Source: Paraburkholderia aromaticivorans
GTDB taxonomy: Bacteria; Pseudomonadota; Gammaproteobacteria; Burkholderiales; Burkholderiaceae
Reading direction: 5' to 3'
Assembly (NCBI RefSeq): GCF_002278075.1
Contig: NZ_CP022989.1
Coordinates: forward strand, 2,356,001 to 2,420,000
Length of the DNA: 64,000 nt
The notes under the pieces are model-generated. The model did not search any database. It worked only from the letters and a program-made list of their open reading frames with translations, and was not told the DNA's origin. The translations under genes were made by a program, and so were the position numbers. Below are positions 43,976-55,796 of this stretch, piece by piece; position 1 is the first letter of the stretch, and each line of letters opens with the position of its first letter.

Positions 43976-46175
43976 GACGAACTCCTTCTGACGCGCCGGC
44001 ACGTCCGCTCATCAGCGATTCAAGCGGCGATTGCGGATCGAGCAGCGCGGTACGAATGAAATGCAGTTGACTCAAAATGCGTTGCAGTTGGTGCCGTTCT
44101 TCACGCGGCGGCGCGAAAGCGGCCAGCACCTGCTGAACCGCGGTGATCGCGTCGCTGGTCGCGGCGAGCGCGCGGTCGAAGCGGTCTTCACGCGGCCGCT
44201 CGAATAGCGCGGCCAGTGCGTCTCGCATGGCACGCAACGAGCCGCGCCACGGCATCGACTTCGCATAGCGCGCGTCGGCCGGCAGCGCCGCCAGTTCGCG
44301 GCGCAGGTCGATCACCGCGTTGCCCACTTCGAGCACCGAGAAGAGCCAGCGCAACGTGTCGCGCTTGAGTTCGGGCTCGTGCTGCGCAAGCGCGTTGATC
44401 TGGAACATCAGGTCGCGCGCGCCGCTCTCGAAGCGCGAACGCACCCGGCGCATACCCGCGCGGCTCGCCAGCACCACCTGTCGGCGCAGATCCATCAGCA
44501 GGCGGTTGCGCAGCCAGGGCGTCGAGGGCGGCAACAGCACCGCGAACGCGATCGATGCCACCAGCATCGACAGCACGAGCGCCAGCGAATCGTTCATGAA
44601 GCTGCTCGGGTCGTAGTGAATCACGTTGTCCGGGCCGGCCAGGAAGCAGAAGAAGATGCAATAGCCGATGCCGTAGCCGGCCAGCGCGGGCCGTGTCGTC
44701 ATGAACACGCCGAGCAGCAGGAACGGCGTGAGCGCGGCGCACAGCAGCGGGAAGCCGTCAATGTGCGGAAACACGCCGAACACCGCGATCATCCCCATCA
44801 CCGTGGCGACCAGCGTGCCGCCGGCCATCTGGAACGCCGTGCGTTTCGGATTCGGCGACGACGATGCCAGCGCGCACACGGCCGCGGCGGTCAGCGTCAA
44901 GGTCGAACCGCTCGGCCACGCGGTCGCGATCCAGAACGCGCCGAGCACCGTCATCACGATGGCGGCGCGCACGCCCGACACGCTTGCCGCGATCGCGTTC
45001 GTCTTCGGTTCATAACGCTCGATCCAGCGCTCGCGCTCGTGCGTATCGACTGAGAGAGACGCATACGTGGCCGCATAGGCATGCAGATCGTCGATGAAGC
45101 GATACAGCAGTTCGGCGCCGGTGTCGAAGTCGAGCAGCGGCGCGTCGGGATGCACTTCCAGTTCCGCGCGGGTCGCGCGCATGCGCTTGGGCAACTCGGC
45201 CTTGAAGGCCTCGAGTTGCGCGGCGGCGTGAACGGCATCCGCGGCGGTCAACACCGGCTCGCCGGATTTCGCGAGCAGGGGGGCAATTTCGCGGAAGTAC
45301 GGTTCGAGCGCATCGATCGCGATCGACGCGCCGCTTGTGTTCGCGTTGCGCAAGCGGTTCATCAACTGGTGCAGCGCGTGAAAGCGCGTCGAGGCGGTCA
45401 TGAACTCGCTGTTCAGACGCGCGAGACGGCCGCCGCGCATGCGCGAGTCGGGGCCCTCGAACACGGCCACGCTGCGCGCCGCCTCGAAGCCGACGATATC
45501 GGCGACAAAGCGCGCATTGGTCGCTTCGATCTGCGCGCGGTCGTTGTGGCCGGCGAGCGACGCCGATACATACTCGACGAATGCCGAGAAGCGCGCCCGC
45601 ACGGCGCCACGCATCTGCATGCCGGCGAAGCGCGGAAACACGAGGCCGCTCACCGCGCCCGCGCAAACGATGCCGACCACCACCTCGGCCACCCGCGTGA
45701 GCGCGCTCAGAAACGCGCCGTCCGGATGCTGCGAAGCGGGGATGCCGATCAGCGCGGCGGTGTAGCCCGCCAGCACGAAACCGTACGACCTGAAGTTGCG
45801 GTTGCGCGCGGCGCCCGCGGTGCAGACGCCGACCCAGACCGCGGTCGCGACGATGAACAGTTCCGGCTGCTGCGCGAACAGGCCGATCAACGCGAGCATC
45901 ACGACGAGACCGACGAGGGTGCCGCAGATCCGGTAGAAGCTCTTCGCGAACACCATGCCGCTTTGCGGCTGCATCACGATGAACACGGTGGTCATCGCCG
46001 TGCGCGGCTGCGGCAGGTCGAGCTTCATCGCGACGCCGAGCGCGAGGAAGCAGGCGGCAAGCGCCTTGAACAGATAGATCCAGGTCAGGCCGTCGTTACG
46101 CGCCCAGTCGACGGCGGCCGCGTATAACGCTGCGAACGACGCCGGACGCGGCGCGGAAAAAGGGGAGGCGGACAT
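43965..46175 (-). CDS. FUSC-family efflux pump, AaeB-like
   Basis: 736 residues with two groups of about five to six membrane segments (residues about 35-180 and 395-530) and large cytoplasmic domains, the layout of AaeB/FUSC proteins. Motifs: TTVFIVMQPQSGMVFAKSFY near residue 64 and MTTRPALAGYGIGYCIFFCF in the second half. AaeAB exports aromatic carboxylic acids in E. coli; the substrate here is inferred as similar. It starts two bases after the outer-membrane factor stop. Confidence 0.9.
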   Translation of the reverse strand: MSASPFSAPRPASFAALYAAAVDWARNDGLTWIYLFKALAACFLALGVAMKLDLPQPRTAMTTVFIVMQPQSGMVFAKSFYRICGTLVGLVVMLALIGLFAQQPELFIVATAVWVGVCTAGAARNRNFRSYGFVLAGYTAALIGIPASQHPDGAFLSALTRVAEVVVGIVCAGAVSGLVFPRFAGMQMRGAVRARFSAFVEYVSASLAGHNDRAQIEATNARFVADIVGFEAARSVAVFEGPDSRMRGGRLARLNSEFMTASTRFHALHQLMNRLRNANTSGASIAIDALEPYFREIAPLLAKSGEPVLTAADAVHAAAQLEAFKAELPKRMRATRAELEVHPDAPLLDFDTGAELLYRFIDDLHAYAATYASLSVDTHERERWIERYEPKTNAIAASVSGVRAAIVMTVLGAFWIATAWPSGSTLTLTAAAVCALASSSPNPKRTAFQMAGGTLVATVMGMIAVFGVFPHIDGFPLLCAALTPFLLLGVFMTTRPALAGYGIGYCIFFCFLAGPDNVIHYDPSSFMNDSLALVLSMLVASIAFAVLLPPSTPWLRNRLLMDLRRQVVLASRAGMRRVRSRFESGARDLMFQINALAQHEPELKRDTLRWLFSVLEVGNAVIDLRRELAALPADARYAKSMPWRGSLRAMRDALAALFERPREDRFDRALAATSDAITAVQQVLAAFAPPREERHQLQRILSQLHFIRTALLDPQSPLESLMSGRAGASEGVRHAT

Positions 46176-46177
46176 GG

Positions 46178-47722
46178 TCAGCTTCCCGACCTGGCAGGCT
46201 GGGTGCTGGCGGTCGAGCCGGGCGCCACCGTTTTGCCCTTGCCGTGCGCCGGCAGCGTCTCTTTGGCCTGCGGACCGTTGGCCGGATCGTCGAGTCCACC
46301 GCCCAACGCCGTGACCAGCGACGCATGCGCGCCGAGCCGTTCCGCCTGGATCTTCGCCACGCCTTCCTGCGCGTGCAGCAACTGGTTTTGCGCGATCAGC
46401 ACGTTCAGATAGTCGGTCAGGCCGCGCCGGTAACCTTCACGCGACAGATCGTAGTTCTTGCGGGCGGTCGCGACCGAACGGTCGGCGTCTTCCGCCTGGG
46501 TCGCCAGCGAGCGGATCCGGATCACCTGATCGGAAATGTCCTTCAGCGCGCCGACAATCGACTGGTTATAGCGGTCGACGGCTTCGTCATAGCCCGCGGA
46601 GGCCGCACCGAGTTGCGAACGCAGACGGCCGCCGTCGAGAATCGGCAGCGACAGCGCCGGCCCTGCGCTCCAGCTATGCGACGGGCTCTTCAGGAACTGG
46701 AACAGCGGCCCCATCGCCGCGTACCCGCCGATTGACGCCAGCAGGTTGATGTCCGGATAGAAGTCGGCCTTGGCGACGTCGATGCCGCGTGCTTGCGCCG
46801 CGACCGACCAGCGCGCCGCGACCACATCCGGCCGGTGGCCGATCAGGTCCGCGGGCAATGCGCTCGGCAGCCCGGCCGGCGCGTTCAGCGAAAGCGTCGG
46901 ACGCTGGATCGAATCGCCCGCGCCCGGGCCTTTGCCGGCGAGCGCGGCCAGCTGATTGCGGCCGAGCGCGATTTTTTCCTCGATTTCGTCGATCTGCCGT
47001 TCGTATTCCGGCAGCGGCGTTTCGGCCTGGCTGACTTCCAGCTGCGTGCCGATGCCGCCTTTGAGCCGCCGGTTGGCCAGATCCACGATCTGCTGCTGTT
47101 GCTGCAAGGTGGACCTGGCGATGTCGAGCAGCGCGTAGTTCATCGACATCTCGATATACGTGCGCACCACGTTGCCTTCCAGTTCGAGCTGGGCGGCGCG
47201 GGCGTCGGCCGAGCTCGCGTGAGCGGCGTCGAGCGCGCGCTCGGCGGCGTTCTTGTCCTTGCCCCAGATGTCGAGGTGATACGACAGGCCGAGCGTGCCG
47301 GTGTTGTTCCACGATTGCTCGCCCGCGAGCGGGCCCGGGCCGTAGTACAGATTGTCGGCCCACTTCTGGCGCTGGATCGACAGGCTGCCGTTGACTTGCG
47401 GCGACAACGCCGCACGGGCCACGCCCGCCATCGACATGGCTTCGCGCACGCGGGCCTGGGCGGCCGCGAGGCTTGGATTGCCCGCTTGCGCGGCGTCGAT
47501 CCATTCGTTCAGCTGCGGATCGTTATAGGCTCGCCACCAGTCGACGGCGGGCCACTGCGCGTCCGCATTGGCGGCGCGGATCGCGTTGCCCGCATCGAGC
47601 GAAGCCGGCTCGACTCCGCTCGCTTGCGGCGCGACGCCTCCGGTACTGGCACAGCCGGCGATTGTTAATAGGATCGTAAGAACCGCGGCTGCGGCGATCC
47701 CTTTCGGTACCGGAGACTGCAC
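46178..47722 (-). CDS. outer-membrane efflux lipoprotein, NodT/TolC family
   Basis: 514 residues. Lipoprotein signal MQSPVPKGIAAAAVLTILLT with lipobox IAGC (Cys24). Two repeats of the outer-membrane-factor helical fold are visible (WWRAYNDPQLNEWIDAAQAG, SLAAAQARVREA, then the LPADLIGHRPDVVAARWSVA hallmark). It provides the exit duct for the FUSC/HlyD system. First gene of the operon. The C-terminus is a Lys/Thr/Ser-rich tail (GKGKTVAPGSTASTQPAR). Confidence 0.92.
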   Translation of the reverse strand: MQSPVPKGIAAAAVLTILLTIAGCASTGGVAPQASGVEPASLDAGNAIRAANADAQWPAVDWWRAYNDPQLNEWIDAAQAGNPSLAAAQARVREAMSMAGVARAALSPQVNGSLSIQRQKWADNLYYGPGPLAGEQSWNNTGTLGLSYHLDIWGKDKNAAERALDAAHASSADARAAQLELEGNVVRTYIEMSMNYALLDIARSTLQQQQQIVDLANRRLKGGIGTQLEVSQAETPLPEYERQIDEIEEKIALGRNQLAALAGKGPGAGDSIQRPTLSLNAPAGLPSALPADLIGHRPDVVAARWSVAAQARGIDVAKADFYPDINLLASIGGYAAMGPLFQFLKSPSHSWSAGPALSLPILDGGRLRSQLGAASAGYDEAVDRYNQSIVGALKDISDQVIRIRSLATQAEDADRSVATARKNYDLSREGYRRGLTDYLNVLIAQNQLLHAQEGVAKIQAERLGAHASLVTALGGGLDDPANGPQAKETLPAHGKGKTVAPGSTASTQPARSGS

Positions 47723-47785
47723 GATTTCCTCCAGAAATGACTATAGAAGCATGTGCGTCATTATATTTTTTGATCAATTGCGGAA

Positions 47786-47820
47786 TAACACGTAAAGATG
47801 CAAGGCATTTTTACGTGTTA
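47786..47820. promoter_or_regulatory. long palindrome in the efflux/LysR control region
   Basis: Perfect 11-base arms TAACACGTAAA (47786-47796) and TTTACGTGTTA (47810-47820) with a 13-base spacer, 57 bases before the LysR ATG and 64 bases before the efflux ATG. It is the obvious candidate LysR-type binding site for divergent control. The nearby AT-rich TTATATTTTTTGATCAATT probably includes the efflux promoter. Confidence 0.7.
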
Positions 47821-47877
47821 TGAGACAATCGCCTTTGCGAATCGTGTAACAATCGCTTCCGATCACAAGGGAAAGTT

Positions 47878-48816
47878 ATGGATACGCTTCAAAACATGCG
47901 CGTATTTGTCCGCGTCGTCGAAGCGGGCAGCTTTACGGGTGCCGCGCAGCATCTGAACACGACCACGGCTTATGCGTCGCGCGCGGTGTCCGATCTGGAA
48001 GCGCATCTGCGCACGCGCCTGCTGAACCGCACCACGCGCCGCATCGCGCTGACCGAGGCCGGCGAGCGCTATCTGCAGCGCTGCGAGCAGATTCTCGCGT
48101 ACGTGGATCAGGCGGAGGCCGAGGCGAGCGATGCCCACGCCCGCCCGTCCGGCAAACTCAAGGTCCACGCCATGACGAGCTTCGGCCAGCACTATGTGGT
48201 GCCGGCCGTGGGCCGCTATCAGGAGCGCTACCCGGACGTGCATATCGAGCTGACGCTCGCGCAGCGCATGCCCGATCTGCTCGACGAAGGCTTTGACGTC
48301 TCGCTCACGCTCGCTACCAGCCTGCCGGATTCGGGGCTGGTGTCGCAGCGCCTTGGCAGCGCGTTCAGCATTGCGTGCGCGTCGCCCGCCTATCTGGAGC
48401 GGCACGGCGTGCCGCAAACACCCGCAGATCTCGTGCACCACACCTGTATGCAAATGGTCACACCCGTGTTTCCGACCGACAAATGGACCTTCGACGGTCC
48501 GAACGGCGAGGAAACGATCGCCCTCGGCGCGACCACCTTCCAGGTGAACGTGGCCGAAGCCATGGCGGTGGCCGTGTGCCGCGGCATGGGCGTCGGGCTG
48601 ATTCCGATCTACTCGGCAATCAGCGGCTTGCGAAGTGGTGAACTGGTGTGGCTGTTGCCGGAATACACGTCGCAGGAGATGAATCTGTACGCGTTGTACC
48701 CGTCCCGGCAGTATCTGGACGCGAAAATCCGCACGTGGGTCGAGTTCCTGCGCGACGAGCTGCCCGCCACGCTGGCCGCGGATCACGCTGAATTGCGCGA
48801 GTTCGCGCGGGTGTAA
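47878..48816 (+). CDS. LysR-family transcriptional regulator, AaeR-like by context
   Basis: 312 residues. N-terminal winged HTH (MDTLQNMRVFVRVVEAGSFT, then RAVSDLEAHLRTRLLNRTTR) and C-terminal substrate-binding domain (GKLKVHAMTSFGQHYVVPAV, CRGMGVGLIPIYSAISGLRS). It belongs to the CrgA/YafC-like group. Divergent from the efflux operon with a palindrome between them, so it most likely controls that operon in response to the exported compound (inference). Ribosome site AAGGGAAAGTT. Confidence 0.92.
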   Translation: MDTLQNMRVFVRVVEAGSFTGAAQHLNTTTAYASRAVSDLEAHLRTRLLNRTTRRIALTEAGERYLQRCEQILAYVDQAEAEASDAHARPSGKLKVHAMTSFGQHYVVPAVGRYQERYPDVHIELTLAQRMPDLLDEGFDVSLTLATSLPDSGLVSQRLGSAFSIACASPAYLERHGVPQTPADLVHHTCMQMVTPVFPTDKWTFDGPNGEETIALGATTFQVNVAEAMAVAVCRGMGVGLIPIYSAISGLRSGELVWLLPEYTSQEMNLYALYPSRQYLDAKIRTWVEFLRDELPATLAADHAELREFARV

Positions 48817-49027
48817 AACCGTGCTGCGCGCGCGTGTTGACAAAGGTTGACCGTGCGGGGCGCGGGGGTGTGACCGACTGTTACATATCTGCCGCGCCGC
48901 AACATTTCCTTACTTTCACCGCGCGATCGATTTGCTAACGTGTCGTTCATGCGCTGCGGTATTGCACCGGAGGCGCTGGATTTTCCGCCATTCGGCAATA
49001 TCGCAACAACAGAAGCACGAGGGATTC

Positions 49028-49186
49028 ATGGATACGCATCTGATGATCGGCGTGGCCGTCATGATTGGGTTGATCGGGATTGCCGCATCGCGCGATCTGC
49101 TGCGCCGCCTGCGCGAACAGCAGCCGCAGCTGGTGCCGGTCAAGGTCGAGCGCCCGGATGTGCAGGCACAACGGCGCCACCGTTGA
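49028..49186 (+). CDS. small hypothetical protein with one membrane segment
   Basis: 52 residues, MDTHLMIGVAVMIGLIGIAA as a single hydrophobic segment, then a basic tail (RDLLRRLREQQPQLVPVKVE). ATG at 49028 has the site GAGGG. The frame opens further upstream, but the region before the ATG looks non-coding (AT-rich, promoter-like around 48890-48945). Codon use is typical of the genome. Function unknown. Confidence 0.55.
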   Translation: MDTHLMIGVAVMIGLIGIAASRDLLRRLREQQPQLVPVKVERPDVQAQRRHR

Positions 49187-49427
49187 GCTTCGTTGGGGCG
49201 CTTGTCTAGGGGGTGGCCTGTTTGCGGGAGGAGGCGCGGTTCGGGCGGGGGCGCGGGTTCGTTGCGCTCAGGCGCTCGCCATTGCACTCATGGCCGGTCG
49301 CTGGTGGCCGGTTAAGCGCCGCGATTGCCGAATCGCTTCGCGGCGCGTCACGGCTCGCTCGTGTCTTCGAGCTCATGTCGGTCATTAGGTCCGTCGTCAG
49401 GGTCGTCGTCACGCCCGTCGTTCATGT

Positions 49428-50150
49428 TCAGTTCAGTGCTGCGATCAGACCGGGTTCGTCATTGAGCGTGCGGTTCACTTCGTGGCTTACCCGGTGCCAG
49501 CGAAAGCGCCCGGCAGCGAGCCCCGCGCTGCGCGCCAGCTGCTCGAGCTGGTCGAGCGGCAAAGACGGATCCAGCCAGCGGCGTGCCGCATCCGGCGCGA
49601 AGGCCAGCGGTCGGCGGTCGTGGAGGTCGACAAGACCCGTATCGACGACGGCCGTCACGATCACCATGCCCATGCCTTCCGTTTGCGCTTCGGTGCCGCG
49701 CACGCTGGAGAGCGCCGCCAGATACATGGGGGCATCGCTTTTCAGATGCACGAAGTAGGGCTGGCGGTTCGCCGGCTCGTCTGCCCTGTTCCCGCCTTCC
49801 CTAGCGGTGGTGACGGACGCGCTTTCCACGCGCCATTCGAACCAGCCGTCCGCCGGCACCAATACCCGCCCGGTCTTCCACAGTTCCTCGAAATAGCGCC
49901 CGGTCGGCGCGGTGTCGGCGCGTGCGTTGATCGTCTGCGGCAGATGCTGTTCTCGCGCCCAGGCGGGGCAATATCCCCAATGGATCGCGCGCATCGTTTG
50001 ATCCGGGTAGACCGCGAGGGGGTGCGTGCCGGGCGCGAGGTTGTAGCCGGGACGCCGGTCAGCGGCATCGAAGAGCATGAGCGGATCGGCAAGACCGAGG
50101 TGCTCGGCGTAGCGATGCGGATCGCGGTACTGGCTGATTCGACCACACAT
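49428..50150 (-). CDS. yedK: SOS response-associated peptidase (YedK/HMCES)
   Basis: 240 residues. Begins MCGRISQY, where Cys2 forms the thiazolidine link with abasic sites after Met removal. INARADTAPTGRYFEELW carries the Asn, GWFEWR the Glu, and LHDRRPL the catalytic His. The family shields abasic sites in single-stranded DNA. The ATG has a strong GGAGG site. No LexA box is obvious upstream; an AACCGCGGTT palindrome at 50181-50190 lies in the leader region. Confidence 0.93.
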   Translation of the reverse strand: MCGRISQYRDPHRYAEHLGLADPLMLFDAADRRPGYNLAPGTHPLAVYPDQTMRAIHWGYCPAWAREQHLPQTINARADTAPTGRYFEELWKTGRVLVPADGWFEWRVESASVTTAREGGNRADEPANRQPYFVHLKSDAPMYLAALSSVRGTEAQTEGMGMVIVTAVVDTGLVDLHDRRPLAFAPDAARRWLDPSLPLDQLEQLARSAGLAAGRFRWHRVSHEVNRTLNDEPGLIAALN

Positions 50151-50265
50151 GAGCGACCTCCGAGCGGCCAGGGATTCGACAACCGCGGTTCGACGACTTC
50201 ATCAGCGTAGCGTCTGATGGGTGGGCTCGCTACCCAGATCGGCCCCAAGCCGCCTGAAACGGCTA

Positions 50266-51072
50266 CTAGATCTCGACGACCTTGTCCCATGCAAACAGCG
50301 GATTTTCCAGCAGCCCTGTGCGCCGGTCGAGGTAGCCGCGGGGATTGCAGACCACCCGCGTGCCGTTCACGCTGTAGTCGAACGGTGTATGCGTATGCCC
50401 ATGAATCCACAACGCAACCGGCGGGCCGACGAGCTCCGGCAGGTGATTGACGAAGCCCGCCGACACGCGGTCTTCCGCATAGCGCGCGGCAAGACTCATC
50501 CGATGCGGCGCATGATGCGTCACGACAATCGTCTTGCCGCCAAACGGTCTGGCGAGTTCGTTTTCAAGCCAGGTGCGCGCCTGCCGGTGCAGGGCGAGCG
50601 AATCGTCGGGGGTGAAGTCACGCGTTGCGTCATGCGTGTCGTGCGGCCAGTTCATCTGGATCAGCCCGCGAAAATCGAGCATGACCCGCCGCGACGCCTC
50701 GATCGACTCGGCGAGCGCATCCGCGTCGTTTCCGTATAACGCGAAGTCGGTCCACAACGTCGTGCCGAGCACGCGCCACCGGCCTTGCGGGTCGACCAGC
50801 GCGGCGTTGTTCAGCACGTGCACGTTGTCGACCTGGGCGGCCGCGTCGTAGAGCGCGGCGTCGAGCGCGCTGAACTCGCCGTCGTAGTATTCGTGATTGC
50901 CGGGCACGTAGATCACCGGCACGGCGCCGTCGAAAGTCTGCGCGGCCCAGCGCGGTCCGGCCGCGTGATTGTGGATGTCGCCCGCCAGCACGATCAGATC
51001 CGCCTGCGCATGCGGGATCAGCTCGGGCTCGTCGTTCTCCAGATGCAGATCGGACAGCACTCGAATCTTCAC
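50266..51072 (-). CDS. metallophosphoesterase (calcineurin-like)
   Basis: 268 residues with the five metal-binding blocks: LSDLHLE (residues 7-13 region), LAGDIHNH, PGNHEYYDG, VTHHAPH and WIHGHTHTPFDY. Start chosen as GTG at 51072, eight bases after AGGAG; an upstream GTG at 51078 is too close to that site. Cleaves phosphoesters; substrate unknown. It lies 115 bases upstream of yedK on the same strand. Confidence 0.88.
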   Translation of the reverse strand: MKIRVLSDLHLENDEPELIPHAQADLIVLAGDIHNHAAGPRWAAQTFDGAVPVIYVPGNHEYYDGEFSALDAALYDAAAQVDNVHVLNNAALVDPQGRWRVLGTTLWTDFALYGNDADALAESIEASRRVMLDFRGLIQMNWPHDTHDATRDFTPDDSLALHRQARTWLENELARPFGGKTIVVTHHAPHRMSLAARYAEDRVSAGFVNHLPELVGPPVALWIHGHTHTPFDYSVNGTRVVCNPRGYLDRRTGLLENPLFAWDKVVEI

Positions 51073-51122
51073 GACCACGACTCCTGCAACGGACTCCGCA
51101 CGGGAACGCGGAGCTTCAGACG

Positions 51123-52541
51123 CTAGCGTAGCACCTTGCCCGGATTCATCAGATTCAGCGGATCGAGCGCGCGTTTGACGGCGCGCATCAACTGCACCTC
51201 GACGTCCTGCTTGTAGTGCATCGCCTCGTCGATCTTCAACTGGCCGAGCCCGTGTTCCGCGCTGATGCTGCCGCGATGCCGGTGCACGCTGTCGTAGACG
51301 ATCTGGTTGATCGGGCTCTGGTGCTGTTCGAGGAACGCCTTTGCGTCGACGCCTTGCGGCGCCTGCACGTTGTAGTGCAGATTGCCGTCGCCGAGATGGC
51401 CGAACGTCACCATGCGCGCGCCGGGTACGGCCTGCGCGATCGCCGCGTCGGTTTCCTCGATGAAGTGGCCGATGCGCGAGATCGGCACTGCGATATCGTG
51501 CTTGATGTTCAGGCCTTCCTCGGCCTGGGCGAGTGGAATGTGTTCACGCAGATTCCAGAACGCCCGCGACTGGCCGAGATTTTCCGCGACCACCGCGTCT
51601 TGCACCAGACCGTTTTCCAGCGCCGTTTCCATTAAACGTTCGAATAGTCCGCGCGCGTGCTCCTCGCTCTCGCTGTCCGACAGTTCGAGCAGCACGACTT
51701 GCGCGTGCGGCTCGGCGAACGGATAGCGCATCTGCTCGAAATGGCGGCCAACGAGGCGCAGGCAGAAATCCGACATCAATTCGAAACCGGTCAGCAGCGG
51801 CCCGGCGACGCGCTGCGTGAGCGACAGAAAATCGAGCGCGGCGTGCGGCGAAGCGAGCGCGGCGAGCGCCGTGACGCGCGCGGCCGGTTGCGGATGCAAC
51901 TTGAGCACGGCGGCGGTGATGATGCCGAGCGTGCCTTCCGCGCCGATGAAGAGGTCGCGCAGATCGTAGCCGGTGTTGTCCTTGCGCAGTCCGCGCAGGC
52001 CGTCCCACAGTTCGCCCTGCGGCGTGACGACTTCGAGGCCGAGGCACAACTCGCGCGTGTTGCCGTAGCGAAGCACGCCGGTGCCGCCCGCATTGGTGGC
52101 GAGATTGCCGCCGATCGTGCAACTGCCCTCGGCGGCGAGGCTCAGCGGAAACAGGCGGCCGGCTTCTTGGGCGTGCTTCTGCACTTCGGCGAGGATCACG
52201 CCGGCTTCGACCGTGATCGTATTGTTGTGCGGATCGATGTCACGCACCCGGTTCAGCCGCCGCAAGCTGATGACGGCCTGCGCGCCGCTTGCGTCCGGCG
52301 TGGCGCCGCCGGCGAGGCCCGTGTTGCCGCCTTGCGGGACCAGCGCGATGCGATGCTCGACGGCGAGCTTCACGAGCGCCGCGACTTCTTCGGGCGTGGC
52401 CGGACAGAGCACCGCGCACGCCGCGCCGGTGTAGCGGCGGCGCCAGTCGGTCAGGTAAGGGGCGGTGTCGTGCGGGTCGGTCAGCACCTGTGCTGCGCCG
52501 ATGGCATCGCGGCAGGCGGCGAGGAAAGCGGTTTGGGTCAT
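51123..52541 (-). CDS. FAD-linked oxidase, GlcD/D-2-hydroxyacid dehydrogenase type
   Basis: 472 residues. N-terminal FAD domain (LVPQGGNTGLAGGATPD, EGSCTIGGNLATNAGGTGVL, FIGAEGTLGIITAAVLKLHP) and C-terminal cap with HLGDGNLHYNV and ISAEHGLGQLK. The family oxidises D-lactate, glycolate or D-2-hydroxyglutarate. Single-gene form without GlcE/GlcF neighbours suggests a D-2-hydroxyglutarate- or D-lactate-type enzyme. Starts MTQTAFLAACRDAIG. Confidence 0.88.
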   Translation of the reverse strand: MTQTAFLAACRDAIGAAQVLTDPHDTAPYLTDWRRRYTGAACAVLCPATPEEVAALVKLAVEHRIALVPQGGNTGLAGGATPDASGAQAVISLRRLNRVRDIDPHNNTITVEAGVILAEVQKHAQEAGRLFPLSLAAEGSCTIGGNLATNAGGTGVLRYGNTRELCLGLEVVTPQGELWDGLRGLRKDNTGYDLRDLFIGAEGTLGIITAAVLKLHPQPAARVTALAALASPHAALDFLSLTQRVAGPLLTGFELMSDFCLRLVGRHFEQMRYPFAEPHAQVVLLELSDSESEEHARGLFERLMETALENGLVQDAVVAENLGQSRAFWNLREHIPLAQAEEGLNIKHDIAVPISRIGHFIEETDAAIAQAVPGARMVTFGHLGDGNLHYNVQAPQGVDAKAFLEQHQSPINQIVYDSVHRHRGSISAEHGLGQLKIDEAMHYKQDVEVQLMRAVKRALDPLNLMNPGKVLR

Positions 52542-52650
52542 GTTCGGTCGGTCAGCGTGTTCGGGCGAGATGTCGGGGCGTTCTGGTCAGACGGTCGGGT
52601 TGGGCTGGTTCGTGGTCTGGCTTGGAGTTTGTTTCGCGTCCTGTTTATCA

Positions 52651-52707
52651 GGCTGCTTCTCACGCTGCTTGTCAGCCTGCTTCTCAGCCTGCTTCTCAGC
52701 CTGGTTC

Positions 52708-52710
<3 letters not shown>
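52651..52710 (-). repeat. five tandem copies of a 12-base unit
   Basis: Units GGCTGCTTCTCA, CGCTGCTTGTCA, GCCTGCTTCTCA twice, GCCTGGTTCTCA, followed by a broken sixth. The DUF2069 stop codon (52708-52710) lies in the fifth unit. Read one frame over on the minus strand, the units encode a repeated Ala-Glu-Lys-Gln. Confidence 0.8.
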
Positions 52711-55188
<2,478 letters not shown>

Positions 55189-55307
55189 GACTTCTTGACG
55201 CGGGTTGACGCGGCACGAACTCATGATGCCGCGAAAGGCGGCTTCACGCGGCGAGAGCACACCGGCCGGCGTGTGAACCTGGTAGCAGCGGCGGCGCTAA
55301 CGCCTCG

Positions 55308-55628
55308 CTACAACGAAATCTTGCCGACGCAGATGTCCTTGAACATCACCCAGTCGCCCATCAGGCTGTAAAGCGGATGCCGGAAGGTGGCCGGCCGGTT
55401 CTTCTCGAAGAAGAAATGCCCGACCCAGGCAAAGCCGTATCCGCAGATCACGGCCGCGGGCAGCCAGAGCCAGTCGCCGGTGGCGAGCGCCATGGCGAGA
55501 CAGCCGATGACGCCGAGCGACCCTACGAAATGGAGCCGCCGCGAGACCGTGTTGCGATGCTCGCTCAGATAGTACGGATAGAACTCCGCGAAACTCGCGA
55601 AGTGATCTGTGTGTGCGGTTTGAGCCAT
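55308..55628 (-). CDS. DUF962 (Mpo1-like) membrane protein
   Basis: 106 residues from the ATG at 55628; a GTG one codon upstream is also possible, and both use the GGAGG site. Features are FAEFYPYYLSEHRN, SRRLHFVGS with the conserved His, WVGHFFFEKNRPATFRHPLY with the second His cluster, and hydrophobic segments between. Yeast Mpo1 is an iron-dependent dioxygenase of 2-hydroxy fatty acids; bacterial function is inferred at best. Confidence 0.85.
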   Translation of the reverse strand: MAQTAHTDHFASFAEFYPYYLSEHRNTVSRRLHFVGSLGVIGCLAMALATGDWLWLPAAVICGYGFAWVGHFFFEKNRPATFRHPLYSLMGDWVMFKDICVGKISL

Positions 55629-55796
55629 CACGGCCTCCGGATTGCGACGCTTCCCGATGCTTCGGCATGCTCGACATACGCGCTCGAAGCAGGACAGGCT
55701 TGAGCCATTGTGCGGCTATCGGGCCACGCGCGCAACCTGGCCATTCGGCCGATGGCGCGCCGCAACCGGCGCGGCTATCGTGATGGTTCGCAACCT

